43,700 nucleotides of DNA from Candidatus Gastranaerophilales bacterium. GTDB lineage: Bacteria > Cyanobacteriota > Vampirovibrionia > Gastranaerophilales > Gastranaerophilaceae. This document shows positions 1 through 8,087 of this stretch, piece after piece. The translations under genes and the position numbers were made by a program. The DNA is taken from contig CALUXU010000015.1 of NCBI GenBank assembly GCA_944324825.1, forward strand, positions 1 through 43,700, in the 5' to 3' direction. The notes beneath the pieces were generated by a model, which was not told the DNA's origin, made no database searches, and saw only the letters and a list, made by a program, of their open reading frames with translations. How positions within the stretch are numbered: the stretch's first letter is position 1; each line of letters opens with the position of its first letter.

Positions 1-100
1 AAAAAAGATGCCTAATGAACAGAGGTTTTACGGTGATATCTAGTAATATTAATTAAATTTTGTAGTCTTAAGTAAAACCGGAATTATAACGTAACATGAT

Positions 101-137
101 AAAAAAAGAAAAAGTTGCCAAGATTGACAATGGCAAC
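101..137 (-). terminator. Rho-independent terminator, minus strand
   Basis: Read on the minus strand, GTTGCCA (137-131) pairs perfectly with TGGCAAC (120-114) around a 10-nt loop. A T-rich tract (TTTTTC then seven T) follows at once. This is the classic intrinsic terminator layout. It lies about 240 nt beyond the stop of the glycine-zipper gene ending at 375, so it may end that transcript or a small RNA started near 290. Confidence 0.7.
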
Positions 138-285
138 ATTAAATAAACACGAGGATATTAAGAGAGAGTATAAAAAGAAATCTGTGTTTCAAAACTGTTT
201 AATTAAACTATCTAAACTGTTTTGTTATTTTGCTTAATTCCCCAAATCTTTTTCTATCTTTTTAAATCCAACTTACTGATTACTT
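101..285 (-). ncRNA. Candidate small RNA or long 3' UTR
   Basis: No convincing coding frame lies in 1-374. On the minus strand a promoter-like element (292-319) matches those of nearby genes, and an intrinsic terminator lies at 137-101. A transcript of about 180 nt would result. It contains two AACAGTTT direct repeats and no start codon with a ribosome site. It could instead be the 3' untranslated tail of the gene ending at 375. Inference only. Confidence 0.25.
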
Positions 286-291
286 ACATTT

Positions 292-319
292 ATATAAAGT
301 ATTTTTGTTTTGGAAAATT
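292..319 (-). promoter_or_regulatory. Promoter-like element of the shared AATT-N15-ACTTTATAT class
   Basis: On the minus strand AATT (319-316), 15 nt, then ACTTTATAT (300-292). The same two boxes with identical spacing occur at 1168-1195, 5373-5400 and 16836-16863. This copy lies downstream of a stop codon and points away from any visible gene, toward the terminator at 137-101. Confidence 0.4.
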
Positions 320-374
320 GCTTTTTTGCTTTTAATTGTAAATAAATGCTAAAATTGTATATACAAACTATATA

Positions 375-1136
375 CTATGTGCTGTTATTAACATTTTTAA
401 GTATGGCTAATTGCCTGTATTTTTCATATTCCTGTTGTTTTGCTTTCAGGATTTCTTGTTCTTGTTTCTGTTTTTCAATTTCTGCTTGTTTTTCTTTCAG
501 TTTTTCAAGTTTTTCGTGTTTAGCTGTATATGAGCCGCCCATTGCTTTCAGGGTTAAAAATTCTCCTGCATTACTTCCGATAAAACTTCCGACTTGGTCC
601 CCAATTAAATTCCCGACCATGAAACCATAGGTACTACCGATTACAGGTACAAGCTTTGTCCCGAAGCCGCCGCATAGAGCTCCAAATGTTAATTTCAAGG
701 CCGTTTTACCGGTTTCCTTGACTCCTGCTAATAGTCCTTCTTCTTTTGTTGCTCGCCATATATTAGGGAGCTCAGAGGCAAGACCTATCATTGCAAGGAT
801 GGCGGGGGCAGCTTTGCCGAGTGGTTTTATTATTTTAGAGCATTTGTATATAAAATTTTTGCTAAAAGATGCATTTGGGATTTTGGCTTTTTGCCATTCG
901 CTTTTTACATCTTTAAGGTTTTCCCACATAGATGAGAAGAATCCGCCGTTTCTTTGGGTATGGGTATAAGCATCTTTGCAGCCTTGTTTTGTTCCTTGAT
1001 ACAAACTTTTCATAAGCCCGTAATTGTAGTCTTTACGGTATTTGCATGTATCAATAACTCTGGTTACCATCGCATCTGCACTGCTTCCGAATAAGAAGTC
1101 GCAGTATGCACTGCCGATTTTACCTATACTTACCAT
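375..1136 (-). CDS. Glycine-zipper membrane-active protein, lineage-specific (paralogue A)
   Basis: A 253-aa protein of unknown function. It is clearly paralogous to the gene at 4373-5338: both begin with an IG(S)-x-Y-x-F-x-x-G-type segment, then a basic region with a Q/RR-x-GG motif, then a helix containing ELPNI-(W/Y)-(R/K)ATKE, then a glycine-spaced hydrophobic stretch (about residues 150-195) typical of a glycine-zipper transmembrane or pore-forming segment. The last 50 residues are a K/E/Q-rich coiled coil not found in the paralogue. There is no cleavable signal peptide. AAGG lies 7 nt upstream of the ATG. A wall lysozyme gene lies upstream. A role as holin-like, toxin or membrane-anchored structural protein is inference. 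Confidence 0.8.
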   Translation of the reverse strand: MVSIGKIGSAYCDFLFGSSADAMVTRVIDTCKYRKDYNYGLMKSLYQGTKQGCKDAYTHTQRNGGFFSSMWENLKDVKSEWQKAKIPNASFSKNFIYKCSKIIKPLGKAAPAILAMIGLASELPNIWRATKEEGLLAGVKETGKTALKLTFGALCGGFGTKLVPVIGSTYGFMVGNLIGDQVGSFIGSNAGEFLTLKAMGGSYTAKHEKLEKLKEKQAEIEKQKQEQEILKAKQQEYEKYRQLAILKNVNNST

Positions 1137-1167
1137 AATTAACCTTAATGTATAACTAACCTTATAT

Positions 1168-1219
1168 ATATAAAGTTAAAATAGTTGTAGAAATTGACTT
1201 TTAGGTAACAAAATGTAAC
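1168..1219 (-). promoter_or_regulatory. Promoter region with GTTAC direct repeat
   Basis: On the minus strand, GTTAC-ATTTT-GTTAC (1219-1205) is followed 9 nt later by AATT (1195-1192), 15 nt, then ACTTTATAT (1176-1168). The start codon of the glycine-zipper gene is at 1136. The boxes match those upstream of its paralogue at 5338 in order and nearly in spacing. The direct repeat has a 10-bp period, as expected for a dimeric activator bound next to the -35 region. Confidence 0.5.
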
Positions 1220-1273
1220 TTTTTGAGTTCCACCGTGAACAAAACTGTTTCTATTTTAATTTTTAATCTTATT

Positions 1274-2353
1274 TTATTTGGTTATTAGTTTTATTTTATT
1301 ACCCATATATTGTGAAATTTCTTTATTGAACCCTGCGAGTTGATTATTAAAATTTGAACCGTTTTTTTTGCATTCTTTTCTTAAAAGTTCAACGCCTTTG
1401 TTATATAAATTTTGAGCCGTATTAATGTTACTTTGAGGTATTTTGCCGTTGTATATTTTTGTAGCGATTGATATATCCATAATACGACGTTTACATAATC
1501 CGCTCATTTCCTGGTTAGTATTATTTGATTTTATATAGGTCATTTTATTTATCGCAGCTTCATATTTCCCTGTTTTTAAAGTATATAGAAACCCGGGTGT
1601 ATCAGTAATCGCTTTAATTCCTTTATTAAAAGCCATATCCAGCAGAGCTTCTTTAATCGGCTGCGGAAGTTTATCATAGTTATTTTTTCCGCCCATTGCG
1701 GAATAAAGATTTTCTTCAACTTTTAACAGGTCTTTGGATAACTGTTCGCAAACTTGAGCATTTGTTAATTTTTGCGGTTCACCTTTTTTTACAACATGAC
1801 CTATGCCAATAGTTTTTACTCCTGCATTATCTATATATGGAGTATTATGAAATTGATTATCTTTAAGATGTGCTGCATCTTCCGCACGTTTAAGTTTTTT
1901 TATAAAATCAACGCTGACTCCAAGTGATTTTGCGGTATCATTTAAGTTTTTTACGTTTTTTACTTTTCTTGTCGGAGGAATTTTGATTACTTTACCGGGT
2001 TGAATCTTTTGAGCACTTTCTTTGGTTAGAGAATTTGCATCAAGTATACTGCTTTCTTCAACTCCGTATTTTTTTGCAATTTTAGAAATTGTTTCGCCTG
2101 CTTTTATTTTGTATGCCGGATTTTGGGTTTCGGTTATATAATGTGAACGTATTGCCTCTGTTCTAAGTTGTTCATCCGTTTTTGAACCGGTTATTTTTAT
2201 TTCGTTTTCGAGTTCTTTTTCATGTCTTGCTTGAGATTCAAAGATTGAATTTTTGTTTGCAGAATCTGTTTTTTGGGTTTGTTTAGGTTCTCCATAAATA
2301 AATGTTTTTATGGTCTTTTTGATTGAATTCCAAAGATATGATAAAAAATCCAT
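1274..2353 (-). CDS. LysM and GH24 (T4-type) lysozyme
   Basis: A 359-aa predicted peptidoglycan muramidase. A LysM domain (about 81-127) is followed by a degenerate second LysM-like stretch (133-153) and a phage-lysozyme-type GH24 domain (about 154-345). The catalytic set is visible: Glu158 in the KRAED segment, Asp175 and Thr181 in a D-x5-T spacing, then IGIGH. The family's E-to-D spacing is usually shorter, so this copy carries a small insertion. There is no signal peptide; the N-terminus is an amphipathic basic helix. AGAGGA lies upstream of the ATG. It begins 18 nt after the amidase gene, so the two are probably co-transcribed. No phage structural genes are nearby, which argues against a plain prophage endolysin. 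Confidence 0.85.
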   Translation of the reverse strand: MDFLSYLWNSIKKTIKTFIYGEPKQTQKTDSANKNSIFESQARHEKELENEIKITGSKTDEQLRTEAIRSHYITETQNPAYKIKAGETISKIAKKYGVEESSILDANSLTKESAQKIQPGKVIKIPPTRKVKNVKNLNDTAKSLGVSVDFIKKLKRAEDAAHLKDNQFHNTPYIDNAGVKTIGIGHVVKKGEPQKLTNAQVCEQLSKDLLKVEENLYSAMGGKNNYDKLPQPIKEALLDMAFNKGIKAITDTPGFLYTLKTGKYEAAINKMTYIKSNNTNQEMSGLCKRRIMDISIATKIYNGKIPQSNINTAQNLYNKGVELLRKECKKNGSNFNNQLAGFNKEISQYMGNKIKLITK

Positions 2354-2371
2354 TTTATATAAATCCTCTAT

Positions 2372-4204
2372 TTATAATCCGAAGTATTGATTCAGCCCTT
2401 TAATTAATTGGTTTTCAAATTTGAGTTGGAAAGCTTTTGAATCTAAATTTTGGCATTTTGATCCATTAACATACTCAACTTCAAGTAAAACTGACGGGAT
2501 ATTTTCACTTTGTTTAAGAACTTGTAATCCGTTTCGCCCGGATATTCTTTCTGATAGTCCGGCTTTAATCCAGCTATCGTTGTTCAAATTTGTCTTAAGT
2601 GTATTTGCAAGCTCGGTATCATTTTGGAATCTGGAATCATAGCATATACCGCTTCCTGACATTCCAGGTTGGGAATCTGCATGTAGTGATATAAATGCAA
2701 TATCTTCCTTGTTATATTTATGACCGTCTTTATCTCCGTTTTGCAGTCTGCCAATCAAATCAGAGATTGATTTTTGGTCTGATATTGTTTCCATATGTCC
2801 GCCGACAATGACCACTGAATACCCGCTGCTTCTAAGTTTATCTACTGTATCCTCCGCATAAATATTCATTTTTTCATATTCAAGAAGCGGTGCATATTTC
2901 CCGCTGCCTTTTTTTATAAAACTGTATGAGCCCGGGTCGAAATATCCGCTTCTTGAACTGTAGCCGCCGTGACCGGGGTTTAAAATTACGACCTTTCCGT
3001 TAGGTGTGGTTGTCGGTTTTAATAGTGCTGTTTCTGATGCGACTATTTTTCCGTTTTTAACAATTGGTGCCGGAAATCTTTCCATTGGTGCTAAGTCTAA
3101 ATTATCTTCGCTGTATGGGATATTGTTATCTTTGCAGTATTGCTTAAATAACTCTGTCGCTTCTGCTTTTGCAGATTTGATGGCTCCGTTTTGCAGATTT
3201 TTAGCCGTAAATGTTTCGGATTTTTTTGTCAGGGTGATTGATGTATCCGGTTTTGCTGAAGAAACCGTATAATTATGGGTAATAACCTGTGATTTGGATA
3301 CTTTTGTTTTAAGCATTGTATCAATCATTGAATCAAGTTTTTCAGTATCAACCATTCCAAAAGAATCAAACTGGTCCTCAAGTTCTTTTACAAATTCTGC
3401 ACGTTGTGAGTCAGGAATCCCTTTTGCAGAGGCAAGTGTGTCGTATATAAACATAACTGCTTCTTTTCTGGAGGATTGTTTACTTGTGATTTCACTTGTA
3501 ATTCGATTAATTAAAGAACGTCCGTCATTTGCTTTTGAATATTCTTGCAACACTTGAGAAACATTTTGAACATTAATTTCTTTGAGCATATCATCAAACG
3601 GTTTTTTACCTACGGCTCCCCAATGGTCATTTGCTGCTTGCTCAAGTTTATCAGCAATTTCTTTAGGCGAAAATGAGCCTAATTCACTATTATTTAACAA
3701 TAATTCTTCTATTGAGCCACCTATTAATGCACCTGCCTCTAGAGCTTTAAAATCCGATTCCGACTCTTCTTGTGTTTGAGATACTGCTGAGTCTGAGTTA
3801 CTTTTTGGGGCCGATTCATTTTGTGATGAACTTGTCATTTTATAAGGTTTTACATAGAATTCCTCATTTTTATCGGCTTTATATTTGTCGTATGGTTTTG
3901 GTATTTTGTTTAACTTGCAAAATTCTTCAAAACTCATATTATATTTTCTTGCAAGAGCATAGATTCCTTTTCCTTCTGGTACTTTATCCATCGGAAGCGG
4001 TATTTTACTTCCTTTTTTTAGGGTAGAAGTTTTAACGCCCGTCCATTTCATAAATTCTTCCTCTGTCATACCGGTCATTTTGGCATAGTATGCGACAGGT
4101 GTATCTTTCTTTGGAATAATAAACTGTGGGCGTTTATTTTGTCTTGTATTTCCTGAATTAATTATCTTTTTTGTATTTTCAACACTTCCCAGATTAGGAC
4201 TCAT
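2372..4204 (-). CDS. N-acetylmuramoyl-L-alanine amidase (amidase_3) with LysM-like N-terminus
   Basis: A zinc amidase of 610 aa that would cleave the bond between muramic acid and the stem peptide. Two degenerate LysM-like segments occupy the first 125 residues, then a Ser/Asn-rich linker, then a helical middle region without a clear family. A C-terminal amidase_3 domain (about 404-610) follows. All four family residues are visible: His in NPGHGG (about 412), Glu in LEYEKMN, His in SLHAD, and the catalytic Glu in LLEVEYVN. An upstream in-frame ATG at 4219 exists, but the ATG at 4204 has GGAG 9 nt before it and the upstream one has no ribosome site, so 4204 is preferred. No signal peptide is seen, so the export route is unclear. 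Confidence 0.85.
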   Translation of the reverse strand: MSPNLGSVENTKKIINSGNTRQNKRPQFIIPKKDTPVAYYAKMTGMTEEEFMKWTGVKTSTLKKGSKIPLPMDKVPEGKGIYALARKYNMSFEEFCKLNKIPKPYDKYKADKNEEFYVKPYKMTSSSQNESAPKSNSDSAVSQTQEESESDFKALEAGALIGGSIEELLLNNSELGSFSPKEIADKLEQAANDHWGAVGKKPFDDMLKEINVQNVSQVLQEYSKANDGRSLINRITSEITSKQSSRKEAVMFIYDTLASAKGIPDSQRAEFVKELEDQFDSFGMVDTEKLDSMIDTMLKTKVSKSQVITHNYTVSSAKPDTSITLTKKSETFTAKNLQNGAIKSAKAEATELFKQYCKDNNIPYSEDNLDLAPMERFPAPIVKNGKIVASETALLKPTTTPNGKVVILNPGHGGYSSRSGYFDPGSYSFIKKGSGKYAPLLEYEKMNIYAEDTVDKLRSSGYSVVIVGGHMETISDQKSISDLIGRLQNGDKDGHKYNKEDIAFISLHADSQPGMSGSGICYDSRFQNDTELANTLKTNLNNDSWIKAGLSERISGRNGLQVLKQSENIPSVLLEVEYVNGSKCQNLDSKAFQLKFENQLIKGLNQYFGL

Positions 4205-4342
4205 TAAAAGCAACTCCATAAATTATCTACTTCACACTCAATCTTAACGACATATAAGATAAAAACTTTAAATAATTAATAAAATTATTAAAGAAACTTT
4301 ACATAATGCTATAATTCGGATTTAATTATATTTATATAAAAC

Positions 4343-4366
4343 GCCCCTCGATTATAATCGAGGGGC
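4343..4366 (-). terminator. Rho-independent terminator
   Basis: A 10-bp perfect stem, GCCCCTCGAT/ATCGAGGGGC, with a 4-nt loop, starts just after the stop codon of the minus-strand gene at 4373. On that strand it is followed by GTTTTATAT. It separates the upstream glycine-zipper gene from the amidase-lysozyme pair, so the cluster is at least two transcription units. Confidence 0.8.
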
Positions 4367-4372
4367 ATTGGT

Positions 4373-5338
4373 TTATTTTTCTACATTCAGATGATGTCCT
4401 TTTTCTGCTGCCGGTTTTGCGTTGTATGCATTTTGCTGTCCGGTTGGAGTTAGGAGGTTTCCACCCGGTCTTGCAGGCTGCAAGAGGTTTGAACTTTCAT
4501 TATTTGGTACACCCATTATTCCGAATCCCATCATAGGGAACATTCCGCCCATTCCGTAGAAACCTGAGATTCCGCTTTGACCCGGCATTCTTGCACCCAT
4601 ATCTGCATAAGCCATAGGGTTGTTGAAGAATATGTTTGCGTAAGGTCTGTGAGGACCAAAATCGTTTATATCAACTGATGGTAATACTACCGTTCCGCCA
4701 AATCCTGCCGGAGCTACACCGCCTGTTGCTACAACTCCTGGGGGTGTAACTGCTTCAGGTGTATGTGCCGGTTGGTGAGGTTCTTCTTGTCCTTCGGTTT
4801 TTTCAGAGTATGACTTGCCGACAATTTTGCTTCCGATCCAGTCACCTACCATCCACCCGACTATCGAGCCGCCGATTGGTAATATTGCTGTTCCAAGAGC
4901 TGCACATAGTGCACCGGTTGTAAGTCTTACTGCTGCTTTTCCGACTTCTTTGGCTCCTTGACCGACTCCTTTTTCTTTAGTTGCTTTATATATATTTGGT
5001 AATTCAAATGCTATGGTAGAAAATGCCATTAATGCAGGCATGGCTTTGCCTATACCTTTAAATGCACCTGTCAGTTTTCCAAAACCTTTTCCGGCTTTCC
5101 AGCCGTCCGGTATCGCTTTAAATCCGTTTTTGACACTTTTCCAGTATCCGCCCCTTCTCTGTGACAGATTGTAAGACTTTTTTACACCTCTGCTAAAGCC
5201 TGTTGCTAAAGCTTTGGGGTAACTTAAATTGTGTTGTTTTCTATACTTAACAGTATCTTTTATTCTTTTCCCGATTTCTTCAGAGCCTGTTCCCAGGATA
5301 AAGTTGAAATACGTGCTGCCTACAGATCCTATTCCCAT
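4373..5338 (-). CDS. Glycine-zipper membrane-active protein, lineage-specific (paralogue B)
   Basis: A 321-aa protein of unknown function, paralogous over its first 190 residues to the gene at 375-1136. The shared parts are the N-terminal (I/V)GS-x-Y motif, the RR-x-GG basic region, the ELPNIYKATKEKG helix and a strong glycine-zipper hydrophobic segment (about 140-175). The tail differs: instead of a coiled coil it has a Pro/Gly/Met/Phe-rich disordered region (about 190-300). AAAGG lies upstream of the ATG. It has its own terminator (4343-4366) and a promoter region (5373-5423) built like that of its paralogue. No signal peptide is seen. A pore-forming, effector or membrane-scaffold role is possible, but none is shown. 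Confidence 0.8.
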   Translation of the reverse strand: MGIGSVGSTYFNFILGTGSEEIGKRIKDTVKYRKQHNLSYPKALATGFSRGVKKSYNLSQRRGGYWKSVKNGFKAIPDGWKAGKGFGKLTGAFKGIGKAMPALMAFSTIAFELPNIYKATKEKGVGQGAKEVGKAAVRLTTGALCAALGTAILPIGGSIVGWMVGDWIGSKIVGKSYSEKTEGQEEPHQPAHTPEAVTPPGVVATGGVAPAGFGGTVVLPSVDINDFGPHRPYANIFFNNPMAYADMGARMPGQSGISGFYGMGGMFPMMGFGIMGVPNNESSNLLQPARPGGNLLTPTGQQNAYNAKPAAEKGHHLNVEK

Positions 5339-5372
5339 AGCATAACCTTTCTAATTTATATAACCTTCAATA

Positions 5373-5423
5373 ATATAAAGTATTTTTTTCTGTGAGAATT
5401 GCCTGTTTGTAACGAAATGTAAA
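5373..5423 (-). promoter_or_regulatory. Promoter region with GTTAC-type repeat
   Basis: On the minus strand TTTAC-ATTTC-GTTAC (5423-5409), 8 nt, AATT (5400-5397), 15 nt, ACTTTATAT (5381-5373), then the ATG at 5338. This closely parallels 1168-1219. The repeat also falls in the -35 zone of the divergent rnhB promoter, so one regulator could affect both directions. Confidence 0.5.
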
Positions 5424-5434
5424 TTTGGCTTTAT

Positions 5435-5442
5435 GTTAGAAT
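5435..5442 (+). promoter_or_regulatory. Extended -10 promoter of rnhB, possibly leaderless
   Basis: TG-T-TAGAAT is an extended -10 box with no good -35. It ends 7 nt before the rnhB ATG, so transcription would start at or next to the A of the start codon. No ribosome-binding sequence is visible upstream of the ATG. Confidence 0.45.
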
Positions 5443-5448
5443 TAATCT

Positions 5449-6099
5449 ATGGATAAAACCGGCTCAAAATGTTTATTTGAATTTGATAAATCTTTTAAGA
5501 AATTAATAATCGGGACTGATGAGGCCGGCAGGGGACCTGCTGCCGGCGGTGTGTTTGCAAGTGCTGTTTATTTTCCTGAAGTAAATAAAAGAATAACGGA
5601 GGAGTTATCAATATTAAATGATTCAAAACAGTTGTCCGCTAAGAAACGTGAGTATTTATACGATATTATTTTGAATGAAACAATTAATGAAACCGTTTGT
5701 GTAGAGGTTGAGGATATTGAAAAATATAATATTCTTGCATCTTCTCTAAGAGCAATGAATCTGGCATGTGAGGGGGTAATTGCTAGGATAAAAAACAAGA
5801 ATATTTTGGTTTTGGTTGACGGCAACAAACTTATTCGTGAGTTTGCATATCCCCAGCAATACCTGATAAAAGGCGACGGAAAATCGGCTTCAATTGCGGC
5901 AGCAAGTATTCTTGCAAAGGTAACCCGTGACAGATATATGCAAAAACTTGATGAGGAATATCCGATGTATAATTGGAGGCAAAATGCGGGGTATTTAACC
6001 AAACAGCATCTTGATGCGATTGATAAATACGGTCTAACACCTTATCACAGAAAATCATTTTTAAAGAAACATTTTGAAAAACAGTTATCTTTATTTTAA
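5449..6099 (+). CDS. rnhB: Ribonuclease HII
   Basis: A 216-aa enzyme that cuts the RNA strand of RNA-DNA hybrids and removes misinserted ribonucleotides from DNA. The family N-terminal signature GTDEAGRGP (about residues 23-31) supplies the first acidic residues. LVDGN (about 125) and the downstream D-x-R region follow, and the C-terminal YGLTPYHRKSF motif is intact. Length is normal. The stop region overlaps the 3' end of kdsC on the other strand by 9 bp, so the two genes converge without an intergenic terminator. Confidence 0.95.
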   Translation: MDKTGSKCLFEFDKSFKKLIIGTDEAGRGPAAGGVFASAVYFPEVNKRITEELSILNDSKQLSAKKREYLYDIILNETINETVCVEVEDIEKYNILASSLRAMNLACEGVIARIKNKNILVLVDGNKLIREFAYPQQYLIKGDGKSASIAAASILAKVTRDRYMQKLDEEYPMYNWRQNAGYLTKQHLDAIDKYGLTPYHRKSFLKKHFEKQLSLF

Positions 6100-6627
6100 G
6101 GATTCTTGTTGTTTTTTTCTTACGATATCAAGCGGTTCGATATTTTGGCTCTTTAGGATAAAATCGCATAATTCTCTGACGGCACCTCTGCCGCCATTGA
6201 ATTTTGATTTGAATTTGCATACTTTTTTTACTTCCTCTACTGCATCACAAGGACAGCTCGGGAGCCCAACTTTCTCCATTATACAGATATCCGGAAGATC
6301 ATCTCCCATATATGCAACATTCTCGAATGTCAGGTTGTATTTTTTCAAAATCTCTTCCAGAACAGGAAGTTTAAATTTTACTCCCTGATGCAATTCTTTT
6401 ATTCCGAGGTTTTTAGCTCTATATTCAACAGTACCGTTTTTTCTGGCTGTAATTATGACAGTTACAAAACCAGCATTATTAAGACAAACAATCCCCTGCC
6501 CGTCTTTTGCATTAAAAGTTTTGTATTCTTTCCCGTCTTGAGAGAAGGTAAGACTTCCGTCAGTCAGAACCCCGTCAACGTCAAGCGCAAGAACTTTAAT
6601 CTTTTTAGCAATTTCTTTCAGATTCAT
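6091..6627 (-). CDS. kdsC: 3-deoxy-D-manno-octulosonate 8-phosphate phosphatase
   Basis: A 178-aa HAD phosphatase that converts KDO-8-phosphate to KDO for LPS inner core. The nucleophile motif DVDGVLTDG lies near residue 17 and the metal motif GDDLPD near residue 108. It has the short, cap-less length of the KdsC family. Its ATG shares one base with the kdsD stop (TAATG), so the two are translationally coupled. It points to an LPS-bearing diderm cell. Confidence 0.93.
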   Translation of the reverse strand: MNLKEIAKKIKVLALDVDGVLTDGSLTFSQDGKEYKTFNAKDGQGIVCLNNAGFVTVIITARKNGTVEYRAKNLGIKELHQGVKFKLPVLEEILKKYNLTFENVAYMGDDLPDICIMEKVGLPSCPCDAVEEVKKVCKFKSKFNGGRGAVRELCDFILKSQNIEPLDIVRKKQQESLK

Positions 6628-7598
6628 TATACAACTCCGGCTTTCAATAAATCATGGATATGAACAACTCCTATCGGAGTATTTGTATTATCAACAACAG
6701 CGAGAGCCGTAATGGAATATTTTTCCATCAAGTGTAGTGCGCTTGCTGCAAAATCTGTTTCCTCAACGGTTTTCGGATTCTTTGTCATAACGTCTTTTGC
6801 TGTCAAGTCTTCTATTTTAGAGCTGTATTTTACAATAACACGTCTGATGTCACCATCTGTCAAGATTCCTGACAGCTTACCGGTATTATCTGTTATGATT
6901 GCCATACCAAGTTTGTGCTCTGAAATTAATTTGATTAAATCCGTAAACAGCATATTTTCAGGCGCAATAGGCAGGTTTTCTTTCAGCATTAAGTCCTCGA
7001 CATGGAACTTGATACCTTTTCCAAGAGCACCGCCCGGATGATAAATGAGGAAATCTTCCTCCGTAAATCCTCTTTTTTTCAACAGACAAACCGCCAGAGC
7101 ATCACCCATTGCAAGAGTTGCCGTTGTACTTGCTGTCGGAGCTTTCCCGAGAGGGCAGGCTTCTTTTTCAACGGATATATCCAGAACTACATTTCCTGCT
7201 TTTGCAAGAGTGGAATTAAGATTTCCGGTCATAGAGATAATCGGAACCCCGAATCGTTTTATCAAAGGCAGAAGGTTTAAAAGCTCTTGAGTTTCTCCGC
7301 TGTTTGATATTGCGATAACTACGTCATCTCTTGTTATAATTCCGGAATCCCCGTGGGTGCTTTCTGCCGGATGCAAAAAGTATGAAGGTGTACCTGTTGA
7401 AGTTAATGTAGCGGCAATTTTTTTACCTATAAGTCCGGATTTTCCCATACCGGTTATAATTACTTTCCCTTTTGAGTTGTATAGCAAATCAACCGCATCA
7501 TCAAAACTGCGGGTCAGATTGTTTTTTAATCTCAATATGGCATTTGCTTCAATATCAAACACATCACACGCTAATTTATTAATATCCAATACAGGCAT
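6627..7598 (-). CDS. kdsD: D-arabinose 5-phosphate isomerase
   Basis: A 323-aa enzyme that isomerises ribulose-5-phosphate to arabinose-5-phosphate, the first committed KDO precursor. An N-terminal SIS domain (about 35-185) contains GMGKSGLIG, the HPAESTHGDSG motif and ISNSGET. Two CBS domains (about 205-320) follow. Length and order match KdsD/KpsF. A good ribosome site (GAGGG) precedes the ATG, and AT-rich TATAAT-like sequences lie upstream. It is the first gene of the kdsD-kdsC pair. Confidence 0.93.
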   Translation of the reverse strand: MPVLDINKLACDVFDIEANAILRLKNNLTRSFDDAVDLLYNSKGKVIITGMGKSGLIGKKIAATLTSTGTPSYFLHPAESTHGDSGIITRDDVVIAISNSGETQELLNLLPLIKRFGVPIISMTGNLNSTLAKAGNVVLDISVEKEACPLGKAPTASTTATLAMGDALAVCLLKKRGFTEEDFLIYHPGGALGKGIKFHVEDLMLKENLPIAPENMLFTDLIKLISEHKLGMAIITDNTGKLSGILTDGDIRRVIVKYSSKIEDLTAKDVMTKNPKTVEETDFAASALHLMEKYSITALAVVDNTNTPIGVVHIHDLLKAGVV

Positions 7599-7731
7599 AT
7601 ATCCCTCACATCCTTAAATAGAGTATTATAAGTATATTATATAACAAACGTCATACAAATGTATTATCTTTAATAATTCTTATCAAATTATTTTTAAAAT
7701 TTGCCGATTAATAATACATAGAGGAAAGCAG

Positions 7732-8022
7732 ATGTTGAAAATATTAAGTCAAAAAAATTCAACTTTAATGTTGAACGATTCTGAGCCTAATAAAATCGTC
7801 GAGAGCGTTAAGAAGTACATCACGACCTCCGGATGTAAAAATCTGACAGTAGATATTTCCGGCATGAATATTATTGATGCGTGTAAAATTTCTGTTTTAT
7901 GCTCTACAGAGCATTATCTCCAGCATCCTGACGGTCAGATTAATTGGGTTGTATCATCTTCTTCCGTTGAAAAAATGGTTTCCTCTATGGGACTCGGTAA
8001 TTCGTCTTTTTTGTATAAATAA
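7732..8022 (+). CDS. Small STAS-like protein
   Basis: A 96-aa protein. The pattern NLTVDISGMNIIDACKISVL followed by a C-terminal helix with VEKMVSSMGL resembles a STAS (anti-sigma factor antagonist) fold, with a beta strand, then a D-x-x-x helix start. The phospho-acceptor Ser of anti-sigma antagonists (DSSG) is replaced (DACK), so classical phospho-switching is unlikely. A strong ribosome site (GAGGAAAG) precedes the ATG. It stands alone between kdsD and dapL. The fold assignment is by eye and tentative. Confidence 0.65.
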   Translation: MLKILSQKNSTLMLNDSEPNKIVESVKKYITTSGCKNLTVDISGMNIIDACKISVLCSTEHYLQHPDGQINWVVSSSSVEKMVSSMGLGNSSFLYK

Positions 8023-8025
8023 TCT

Positions 8026-8053
8026 TTGAAAAAAACTCTGATTAAAGTATAAT
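8026..8053 (+). promoter_or_regulatory. Sigma-70 type promoter of dapL
   Basis: TTGAAA (8026-8031), 16 bp, TATAAT (8048-8053). The leader then carries AGGGAG 7 nt before the dapL ATG. Confidence 0.6.
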
Positions 8054-8087
8054 GTTTCCGTAAATATTTTAATTAGGGAGTCCGCTT

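Noticed and set aside
375-5338. Prophage lysis region
   Set aside because: Lysozyme and amidase are present, but no capsid, tail, integrase or terminase genes occur, and the flanks are ordinary chromosome.
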